From positions 54,381,676 through 54,445,675 of the forward strand of contig CM049316.1 of NCBI GenBank assembly GCA_026874595.1: a stretch of DNA of 64,000 nt, read 5' to 3'. Positions 27,901 to 39,900 of this stretch are shown here, one piece after another; position 1 is the stretch's first letter, and each line of letters opens with the position of its first letter. Origin of the DNA: Sipunculus nudus (Eukaryota > Annelida > Sipuncula > Golfingiida > Sipunculidae). Both the position numbers and the translations under genes were made by a program. Under the pieces are notes generated by a model, which worked only from the letters and a program-made list of their open reading frames with translations, ran no database searches and was not told the origin of the DNA.

Positions 27901-30900
27901 CATATCTTTTGAGCTATCGGGCCCCAAAGTACCCCCCAGAATAGTAAAAAATTTCATACAAAAACTTCAATATCTCAATAACTACATCACTGATGGTCTT
28001 CATTTTTGGCATACATATTGATCATGAGATGTTCGATCAGTTCCTGCAGACTGGTGGCGCCACCTGTACTGTTTGATTTTTTACGATTTTTTCCTCTATT
28101 TTTGAGACCTTTGAGGATGCTGTCATCTGTTAGCGTGGCACAAATCGTAACGACTGGACCTAGAATCTTCATTTTCGACACACTGAGAGACCTATGAAAA
28201 GTCTCCATGGAAACCAGAAATTAGGTCTCTGTTACCCATATCCTTCGAGCTATGGGGCCCAAAATTATCCCCCAGAATAGTCAAAAATTTCATACAAAAA
28301 CTTCAATATCTCATTAACTACATCACTGATGGTCATGATTTTCGACATACATATTGATCATGAGATGTTTCATCAGTTTGTGCAGACTGGTGGCGCCACC
28401 TGTATTTTTCAATGTTCACGAATTGTTTTCTCCATTTTTGAGACCTTTAAGGATGTAGTTATCTGTCAACAGGGTACAAATCGTAACGACTGGACCTAGA
28501 ATCTTCGTTCTTGACACACAGGGAGACCCATGATAAGTCTCCATGGAAACCTGAAATTTGGTCTCTGTTACCCATATCCTTCGAGCTATGTGGCCCCAAA
28601 GTACCCCCCAGAAAAGTCAAAAATTTCATACAAAAACTTCAATATCTCATTAACTACTTGACTGATGGTCACGATTTTTGGCATACATATTGATCATGAG
28701 ATGTTACATCACTTCCTGCAGACTGGTGGCGCCACCTGTATTTTTCGATTTTTTACGAATTTTTTTCTCTATTTTTGAGACCTTTAAAAATGTGAACATC
28801 TGTTAACAAGGCACAAATCATAAAGACTGGACTTAGAATCTTAATTCTTGACACACTGAGAGGTCCATGAAAAATCTCCTTGGAAACCAGATATTAGGTC
28901 TCTGTTACCCATATCTTTTGAGCTATCGGGCCCCAAAGTACCCCCCAGAATAGTAAAAAATTTCATACAAAAACTTCAATATCTCAATAACTACATCACT
29001 GATGGTCTTCATTTTTGGCATACATATTGATCATGAGATGTTCGATCAGTTCCTGCAGACTGGTGGCGCCACCTGTACTGTTTGATTTTTTACGATTTTT
29101 TCCTCTATTTTTGAGACCTTTGAGGATGCTGTCATCTGTTAGCGTGGCACAAATCGTAATGACTGGACCTAGAATCTTCATTTTCGACACACTGAGAGAC
29201 CTATGAAAAGTCTCCATGGAAACCAGAAATTAGGTCTCTGTTACCCATATCCTTCGAGCTATGGGGCCCAAAATTACCCCCCAGAATAGTCAAAAATTTC
29301 ATACAAAAACTTCAATATCTCATTAACTACATCACTGATGGTCATGATTTTCGACATACATATTGATCATGAGATGTTTCATCAGTTTGTGCAGACTGGT
29401 GGCGCCACCTGTATTTTTCAATGTTCACGAATTGTTTTCTCCATTTTTGAGACCTTTAAGGATGTAGTTATCTGTCAACAGGGTACAAATCGTAACGACT
29501 GGACCTAGAATCTTCGTTCTTGACACACAGGGAGACCCATGATAAGTCTCCATGGAAACCTGAAATTTGGTCTCTGTTACCCATATCCTTCGAGCTATGT
29601 GGCCCCTAAGTACCCCCCAGAAAAGTCAAAAATTTCATACAAAAACTTCAATATCTCATTAACTACTTGACTGATGGTCACGATTTTTGGCATACATATT
29701 GATCATGAGATGTTTCATCAGTTTGTGCAGACTGGTGGCGCCACCTGTATTTTTCAATGTTCACGAATTGTTTTCTCCATTTTTGAGACCTTTAAGGATG
29801 TAGTTATCTGTCAACAGGGTACAAATCGTAACGACTGGACCTAGAATCTTCGTTCTTGACACACAGGGAGACCCATGATAAGTCTCCATGGAAACCTGAA
29901 ATTTGGTCTCTGTTACCCATATCCTTCGAGCTATGTGGCCCCAAAGTACCCCCCAGAAAAGTCAAAAATTTCATACAAAAACTTCAATATCTCATTAACT
30001 ACTTGACTGATGGTCACGATTTTTGGCATACATATTGATCATGAGATGTTACATCACTTCCTGCAGACTGGTGGCGCCACCTGTATTTTTCGATTTTTTA
30101 CGAATTTTTTTCTCTATTTTTGAGACCTTTAAAAATGTGAACATCTGTTAACAAGGCACAAATCATTAAGACTGGACTTAGAATCTTAATTCTTGACACA
30201 CTGAGAGGTCCATGAAAAATCTCCTTGGAAACCAGATATTAGGTCTCTGTTACCCATATCTTTTGAGCTATCGGGCCCCAAAGTACCCCCCAGAATAGTA
30301 AAAAATTTCATACAAAAACTTCAATATCTCAATAACTACATCACTGATGGTCTTCATTTTTGGCATACATATTGATCATGAGATGTTCGATCAGTTCCTG
30401 CAGACTGGTGGCGCCACCTGTACTGTTTGATTTTTTACGATTTTTTCCTCTATTTTTGAGACCTTTGAGGATGCTGTCATCTGTTAGCGTGGCACAAATC
30501 GTAATGACTGGACCTAGAATCTTCATTTTCGACACACTGAGAGACCTATGAAAAGTCTCCATGGAAACCAGAAATTAGGTCTCTGTTACCCATATCCTTC
30601 GAGCTATGGGGCCCAAAATTACCCCCCAGAATAGTCAAAAATTTCATACAAAAACTTCAATATCTCATTAACTACATCACTGATGGTCATGATTTTCGAC
30701 ATACATATTGATCATGAGATGTTTCATCAGTTTGTGCAGACTGGTGGCGCCACCTGTATTTTTCAATGTTCACGAATTGTTTTCTCCATTTTTGAGACCT
30801 TTAAGGATGTAGTTATCTGTCAACAGGGTACAAATCGTAACGACTGGACCTAGAATCTTCGTTCTTGACACACAGGGAGACCCATGATAAGTCTCCATGG

Positions 30901-33900
30901 AAACCTGAAATTTGGTCTCTGTTACCCATATCCTTCGAGCTATGTGGCCCCTAAGTACCCCCCAGAAAAGTCAAAAATTTCATACAAAAACTTCAATATC
31001 TCATTAACTACTTGACTGATGGTCATGATTTTTGGCATACATATTGATCGAGAGATGTTACATCACTTCCTGCAGACTGGTGGCGCCACCTGTATTTTTA
31101 GATTTTTTACGAATTTTTTTCTCTATTTTTGAGACCTTTAAAAATGTGAACATCTGTTAACAAGGCACAAATCATAAAGACTGGACTTAGAATCTTCATT
31201 CTTGACACACTGAGAGGTCCATGAAAAACCTCCTTGGAAACCAGAAATTAGGTCTCTGTTACCCATATCCTTTGAGCTATCGGGCCCCAAAGTACCCCCC
31301 AGAATAGTAAAAAATTTCATACAAAAACTTCAATATCTCAATAACTACATCACTGATGGTCTTCATTTTTGGCATACATATTGATCATGAGATGTTCGAT
31401 CAGTTCCTGCAGACTGGTGGCGCCACCTGTACTGTTTGATTTTTTACGATTTTTTCCTCTATTTTTGAGACCTTTGAGGATGCTGTCATCTGTTAGCGTG
31501 GCACAAATCGTAATGACTGGACCTAGAATCTTCATTTTCGACACACTGAGAGACCTATGAAAAGTCTCCATGGAAACCAGAAATTAGGTCTCTGTTACCC
31601 ATATCCTTCGAGCTATGGGGCCCAAAATTACCCCCCAGAATAGTCAAAAATTTCATACAAAAACTTCAATATCTCATTAACTACATCACTGATGGTCATG
31701 ATTTTCGACATACATATTGATCATGAGATGTTTCATCAGTTTGTGCAGACTGGTGGCGCCACCTGTATTTTTCAATGTTCACGAATTGTTTTCTCCATTT
31801 TTGAGACCTTTAAGGATGTAGTTATCTGTCAACAAGGTACAAATCGTAACGACTGGACCTAGAATCTTCGTTCTTGACACACAGGGAGACCCATGATAAG
31901 TCTCCATGGAAACCTGAAATTTGGTCTCTGTTACCCATATCCTTTGAGCTATGGCACTCCAAAGTACAGCTCAGAATAATGGAAAATTTGATACAAAAGC
32001 TAAAGTATCTGAACAACTAATGCAGAGATAACCATAATTGTTTGCATGGATATTGATCATGGAGTGTTTCATAAGTTTCTGCAGACTGGTGGCACCACCT
32101 GTATTTGTTCGTTTTTTTTTACGAAATTTTTCTGTATTTTTGAGACCTTTAAAGATATGAACATCTGTTAACAGGGCACAAATCATAAAAACTGGACCAA
32201 GAATCTTCATTCTTGACACACAGGGAGACCCATGAAAAGTCTCTGTGGAAACTTGAAATTAGGTCTCTGTTACCCATATTCTTTAAGCTGTATGGGTCCA
32301 AAATACCCCCCCCCCCCATGAATAATGGAAAATTTGATACAAAAACTGCAGTATTTCAATAACTACAACACTGATGGTCATGATTTTCGGCATACATATT
32401 GATCATGAGTTGTTCCATCAGTTTCTGCAGACTGGGTGTGCCACCTCTATTTTTTTTCAAATTTTTACGAATTTTTTTCTTTTTTTTGAGACCTTTAAAG
32501 ATGTGGTTATCTGTCAACAGGATACAAATCGCAACAACTGGACCTAGAATCTTCATTCTTGTCATGCAAGGAGGCCCATGAAAGGTGCCTGTGGAAACTT
32601 GAAATTAGGTCTCTGTTACCCATATCCTTCAAGCTATAGGACTCCGAAGTATCCCTCAGAATAATGGACAATTTGATACAAAAACTGAAGTATCTGAACA
32701 ACTAATGCAGAGATCACCATGATTTTTTGCATGGATATTGACCATTAAGTGTTTTTATTAGTTTCTGCAGACTGGTGGAGCCACCTGTATCTTTGTATCC
32801 GCCAAAACGAAGTTTTGCGGATACTATGTTTTTGACCGAGTTCCTCCGCCGTGGCGGCATTCGTTTCCAGAGAGCTCCTCAGAGACTAATGGACCGATTT
32901 TTCCCAAACTTACACCTATTATCGGGTCACATGTGAACTGGTGCCTAACCAATTTGCATTGACCTCTGACCTTTCCTCTCTATCCAGTGTCCATTTGTGG
33001 GTCTGTTTCCACTCATAAACCCTCATATCTCGGGAACCGTTTGACCGATCAGGAAATAAAATTGATACAAATGTAGCCCTTGGATTGCTTTATAACATAC
33101 ACAAAAAATGGTGGCGCCACCTGTAACCATGTTTGCACAGTGTCCATCTGTTCATCTGCCTTGGGTTAAAATCACTCATATCTCTGCAGTGAATTGACTA
33201 ATTCACCTGAAATTCGTCATGTGTATACATCCAGGATAGCTTTCTTGATTTTATGACAGGTGGCGCCACCTATGTTCACGTTCACGCTGATGACATCCAA
33301 GCTTATATCTCGAGAACCGTTTGACCGATCAGGAAATAAAATTTATACAAATGTAGCCCTTTGATTGCTCTGTAACATACACAAAAAATGGTGGCGCCAC
33401 CTGTAACAATGTTTGCACAGCGTCTGTCTGTTAGTCTGCCGTGGCCTAAAATTACTCATTTCTCTGTAGTGGTTCGACATAACTGCCTAAAATTTTGCAG
33501 GTTTATACATCGTGGACAGCTTTCTTGATTTTATGACAGGTGGCGCCACCTACATTCTAGTTAACGCTGGACACATCCAAGCTCATATCTCAGGAACCAT
33601 TTGACCGATTGGGCCAAAATTGTGGATGTGTTTAGATCTCACATAGGTCTTTATCATACACAAAACTGGAGGGGTTACCTGCAAAGATTTTTGCACGGTG
33701 TTTGTCTGTTTCTCTGCCATGGGCAAAAATCGCTCATATACATGTAGTGGTTTGACTTTTCTGCCTAAAATTTTGCAGGTGTATACAACTTGGACAGATT
33801 TCTGGATTTGTGGTAGGTGGCACAACCTACATACACATTTAGGCTGCAGACATCCATGCTAATATGCAACATACCTCACTCTATTTCCCCTTGCCACTCA

Positions 33901-36900
33901 ATCCATGCCTCACTATCCGATTTTGGCAGATACATGTAGTCACTTGTCGGTTACCCGTATTCTAGTTTTAAAAGTTTACACATTTTTCTCTATTTTTGAG
34001 ATATATAAATACAGACTAAATCTTGACCTGTTGGTTAATCTGTTTGATGCTTCAGTTGAATGGGTATATACTACCATTCTGGTGATAAAATTTCCTTTTG
34101 TGAATCTCTTCCCAGTCAGCTGAGCGTCATGACCCATGGGTCACTTGTTAGGGTCCCCCTTGAGTAAGTGGATGTCCTATAGTAATCACCCTGTCTGTCT
34201 GTCTGTCTGTGTGTCTTTCTGTACTTTGGTCATTTTGTATCCTGGTGATAACTCCAGTTTAGATTTGGCCCATCTCTATCCCAAGAACTCTGAAGATTTT
34301 TGGTCATGAGGTGATAGGTCAAGGTTACCCAACCCACTTATTTTGAAAGATTTTGTATGCATTTTAAGCCAAACTTTTTATTCCAAACCTTTCATCTTGC
34401 ACATAAAGCTGACCTGCCAATAGGTTAAAATTCTGATTGATATTGGGGTCACAAGGTAAAAGGTCAAGGTCACAGTGGCCAGCTGTCCATATATTTGTTT
34501 TCGAGTGATAATTCAATTCTTTGGATTAACATATTAGTTTCAAATTTGATTTATATATGACCCATCAATAAAGTAAGAGCCCTTTTTATTTTGGAGTCAT
34601 GAGGTCAAATTTCAAGCCCACAGGGCAGAAGGCATTATTCAGTATTATGTCAAGTTACAGTCTGAATCATGATTTTGGCTGATACACATGGTGATCAGGG
34701 TTTGGACTTGTAAAATTCCTGATAGGGTATTTGGTCTGGATGTTATATAAATATTTTCATCAATTTCAGCTGAGCGCTGTGACCCAAAGGTCCCATGTTT
34801 TAAATGATTATTTATCAGAACATTATAATTTGATGGCCTAACTAAACAAATTTGGTACAAAGTGTATGCAGTTTGGTATGAAATGTTTTCACTTGAGCAC
34901 TGGGTGTTTGTGGCTCTTATGGTAAACACCATGCATCGGTATCCTAGTTCTATTCCCTTGATTAATGCACCTAACCTGTCCTCCAGGTGGGAGGAAGACA
35001 AAAAGGATGATGGGGTTAAGTGGAACTACCTTGAACACAAAGGCCCTGTGTTTGCCCCAGCATATGAACCTCTGCCTGATGATGTCCGCTTCTACTACAA
35101 TGGTAAAGAGATGAAGTTGTCCGAGGAAGCAGAGGAAGTGGCTGGCTTCTACTCCCGTATGTTAGAACATGACTACACTACAAAAGATATTTTCAATAAT
35201 AATTTCTTCAAGGACTGGAGAAAGGTGAGTCTGTGTGGATAACTTGGTATTTTTGTATCAGATCAAGAGTATACAGAAACAATTTTGGCTGTTTTTATTT
35301 TTATATCCCTGATCATTGGTTTCATATTGGTTTCAAACTTGACATAACTAACAGTGTGATACCCCTGTTGATTTTGGGGTCAAAGGTCAAGGTCACAGAC
35401 CCACTTATAAAGATGATAGATGTGACTAAGATTATCCAAGTGTAATGATCATAATAAGCATTTTAAGGATTTGTTTCTTTAATTGTAAGTGATAAATGCA
35501 GATTAATGATTTAAAAATTTTTATCTAACTAAAGTTTCTTGTGTATAAAAGAATTCTGTCAAAGGTCAGAGATAATTCATGTGTATATAAGGTAATAAGT
35601 TGCATAAAGTTTTAAGAAAACTACTGTAAAATTCCTTGCAGAAGTCACGACTTGTACTTGGAAATCAAATTCTAAAAATCACAATTTTCTGCCAAAGTCG
35701 GGATTTGACTTGTAATAATTATTTACCCTGTCAAAGTCAGCTTTTCTGGTACATAAAAGATGTCAGATAAGTGATAATTGGCAAGTCCTTTCATTAGTGC
35801 TTTGCAAAATGTCTTTTCCCAATAATTGTATCAGCCAATGTTTTATATTTGTTCATTTTCCCCTTTATGACTGACGTGTTTCAGTCCTTTCAGTAATACA
35901 ATGCATGTGCCAGGCCTTGATGGTCAGTTTATACATTCAAACTAAAATAATCTTTCCATCATTCAGTGGTCTTTAGTCAGTTCAAAATATCCCCAATGCA
36001 GCATAGTAGGACTTGTCACGTGTGCACAAACTAATTAATTCAGTCCACTTAGACGATCTTCAGGCATTTAAACAGTTGCTTGAGTGTGATATTATTTTGC
36101 TTCAGACTGTATTTTAAAAACATACTGACATTTCATCTAGTATGAAACAGCAATAATGACATCGTTTAACAGCACAATATGTGATCTGATGCAGCTGACG
36201 CCAGTGCACCATATAAATCCTTTCTCACAATGGAACTGTGACTTTATATGTAATATTGTTGTTATTGTATCCGCCAAAACAGAGTTTTGCGGATACTATG
36301 TTTTCAGCTGCCCGCAGCCGCGGCGTAGGTTTCCGGAGAACTCCTCCGTAACCGCTGGGCGGAATTTTGCGAAACCCGGGATTATGTTCGGGTCACATGT
36401 GAACTGCTGCGCCCCGATTTTGTTTTGACCTCTGACCTTTCCTCTGCGCTCTGCATCCGTTTGTGCGTCTGTTTCCACACATAAACCCACATATCTCGGG
36501 AACCGTTTGACGGATCAGGAAAATTTTTTTGCACAAATGTAGCCCTTGGAGAGCTTTATAACATACACAAAAAATGACGGCGCCACCTGCAACCATGTTT
36601 GCACAGCTCCTGTCTGTTTGTCTGCCATGGGATAAAATCACTCATATCTCGGCAGTGGTTTGACATATCTGGCTAAAATTTTGCAGGTTTATACATCCCC
36701 GACAGCTCTCTTGATTTTATGACAGGTGGAGCCACCTGCATTCTAGTTTATGCAGCAGACATCCAAGCTCATATCTTGGGAACCTTTTGACCGATTGGGC
36801 CAAAGTTTTGCATGTGTATAGTTCTCACATAGCTCTTTATCATATGCAAAACTGGTGCTGTCACCTGCAACCATTTTTGCTCAGCTTCCATCTGATTGTC

Positions 36901-39900
36901 TGCCACGAGCTAAAATCACTCATATACATGTAGTGGTTTGACTTATCTGCCTTAAATTTTGCATATGTATACAACTGGGACGGCTTTCTGGATTTTGTGG
37001 TAGGGGGGGCAACCATCATACACAATTTGGCTGCAGACATCCATGCTAATATGCAACACTTCACTCTATTTCCCCCAGCCACTTAATCCATGCCTCACTT
37101 CACCCGTTCCACTCTGATTTAGGCGGATACACGTAGTCGCTTGTCGACTACCCGTATTCTAGTTTCTTATATGTAAGCATTTTATTTAAACTGTTAAATT
37201 TTTATGGTTTGTTTAGTATATAAACCCTGTTAGTACTAGGTGACGTCGGTTGTAGTCTTGCACAGCAGGGAGCCATGATACTTAAATTCCATAGGTACCA
37301 GGTGATTTGGACGCCTTTGAACCCTGGGTGCGACTTATATTATGGACTTTTCCATAAACAAAACTTTTACTGCGTCCTATTCCCCAGTCGGAACCTAATA
37401 GTCAGAATGCGACTTACATTATGGATGGGACTTGTGCAAGGAATTTACAGTAATGATTATTTAAATATTACCATAGTTTATATATGCATAACTTACATTG
37501 TTTTCCATATGCTGAAGCATTGTTTCCTTCTCAGGTCATGACCAGTAAGGAGCGTGAGGTGATAACAGACCTTAAGAAATGCAACTTCAATGAATTATTC
37601 GAGTTCTATAAACAGCAATCAGAAGACAGAAAGAATCGCACTAAAGAGCAAAAACAGGTGGGAGTTTACTCATGATACACCTTTTTTTCTTTAAGTAGGT
37701 CCACAGAAATTTTACAAGCAGCAAGCAAAAATGATGAAGGGGTAATCTAAAGAGGTTAAAGATGCTTTTCCAGTGGTTAGGTTGGACATTATGATTGACA
37801 GTGGACGTACTAAACATGCAACTTCTCATGGGCCACCCTTCAGAAATGCCCAGTTTTGGTCCTGAAGATTTTTGAAAGATGCCAAGTTTTCCTAAAGGGG
37901 GGGGGGGGGGTAGCATTTTTCATATTTTCTAATCCATCCTGAGGAATTTTATATTATTTTTGAAGCATTGCCATCCATTGGAAGCTACACCAAGTGTGTG
38001 TATCAAGCAGGTAACTTGGCCTATGTAAAACTCAACCCCCAGAGAAGTTGTTCAGCCTGTCCCAGTACAAGAACGGGTGATATGCTAGTAACAGGCACTC
38101 CTCCAATAACATTGTCAGGGTAAAGAGTCTTATTTTGAGACAGAAGATGATTGTGAGAGAGTAATAAGGTTTTTCTGTGATTTAAGTTATTGATCACATT
38201 CATTTAAGCATTTCATTATCTCTCGAGCTTTATTGATGAGTTAGGGTTCTTGTGTGTGGAAGTTGTAATTGAAGAATAGATAATAATAGTATTTATAAAG
38301 GCATATAATAATTGTGAGATTTTACCCAGCCAGGATATTGACATAATAAAATAGCATACCTTGGCTATAATACTTTTTACCTTTTAATTCCATGGTTATA
38401 ACTGCTTGCATTTAACACACAAATTATAAGATAGAGCAAAGGTGACAGCAAACAGCAGAATTAACTAAGTTGTGGAGACAAACTGAAAAAGATATATGTG
38501 TGATACAGTATACATGAACATCATATTAAAGAGTCATATTTCCTATATGATATATATGCAATCTTCTAATCCCTGTGTATATAGGGTATTTAAATATAGA
38601 TATGTGAGTTTCTTTAGAAGAAAAAGACCTGATTGAAAAGAGTTAAGGGAGTGAACAAAGTAAATCAGGTAAATTCATTAGATGGCAATAGGTGAGGTAG
38701 CAAAGAGAGTGGCCGATGGATCCGGTTAGTATACTCATAAACTCTTTAATGGAAATAATAATTATATCTGTATTTAACTTTTTTAAAGAAAATGTTATTT
38801 TGTTACTTATCATTTGCAACCTTTTTTCCAGGCATTGAAAAAAGAGAATGAAGCAATTGTTGAAGAGTATGGATACTGTATCATTGATGGCCATCGTCAA
38901 AAGATCGGTAATTTCAAAATTGAACCTCCAGGTCTCTTCAGAGGGCGAGGTGAGCACCCTAAACAAGGCATGCTGAAGACCCGCACACAGCCAGAAGATG
39001 TCATCATTAACTGTAGCAGGTACGTGATCATAAACATTGAAAATTGTGCTGCTGATAAATAAACATGATTATGTGGTATGGAATATCTGCCAGATATGCA
39101 GTTCTATTAAAATATACTTTGAATTATTAACAGTTTTACCCAGTGTCCAGTCTTCAACTACAATATGCCAGAGGTATTAAGATGAGATGAATTACCAAAA
39201 TTGAGAGTAAGAATTGCACTACCAGTGACCCGTCTCCTTGGCAAGAACCTTGTCAACCTTGCTGTCAGAAGGTCAAGATCACATTAAGTTAATCTCAGTT
39301 TGGTTTTCAGTTGATAAAATTCCTGTTGTGAATGTTCGCCAAAAATGTCATGCTAGTCAGCTTAGTGTCATGACCCATGGGTTTCTTGTTTGTCAGCTGA
39401 TTTTGGTTGTATTTGTAGAGATGCACCTGTCCCTCAACCTCCTGAAGGGCATAAATGGAAGGAAGTGAGACATGACAATACGGTAAGCTAATAAGTCAAG
39501 AAAAAATGAAGAAATTGTAGAATTAGTCAGAATATTCTTACATTTTGGAAAATATATGGAAGTTTTTCTCTCTGATTTGAGTTCAGATTAAATTGATTTT
39601 TTCATTGGATAAGTGTAATGCATATTGGGCGTCAGTTCTTGAATATGCGATTTGTTTCACAAAAAGAAGCAGTACAGGTGAAGGTAAGTTGTTGTGTTGT
39701 GTTTGTTTTTACTGCTTTGGTCAGCATCAGATCAATATGAGAAGCATTTTAAAAGGTCTTTGTAATTTGTAAAATTGAACCTTAGAAATCCTTGAAAAGT
39801 TCTTTGAATCTTCTGAGGGACAGATCTATGAGCATGTTCACAGCATATTTAGGCAAATTAACACGAGTCCTTGTGAATTATTTTTTAGGTAACCTGGCTG

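Larger units (their letters stand above)
27371..34147 (+). mobile_element. family A element A2 with higher-order satellite interior
   Basis: The 5' end is TAGCTCAGCTGACT-GAA-AGTCATCTGAGCTA (27371-27401), followed by a GTCCGTCTGTCCGTC microsatellite. The 3' end has an inverted arm, AGTCAGCTGAGC (34114-34125), the perfect palindrome TGACCCATGGGTCA (34130-34143) and CTTG. The interior holds ~336-bp monomers in an XYZ order (27.4-32.8 kb), and element B1 interrupts it at 32795-33965. It fills most of TOP1 intron 6 and encodes no protein. Confidence 0.85.

Noticed and set aside
27987-31571. Repeated 63-73 codon frames in the 28-31.6 kb region, identical at several positions
   Set aside because: Copies of the same non-coding Y monomer in a tandem array, short and with no family resemblance.
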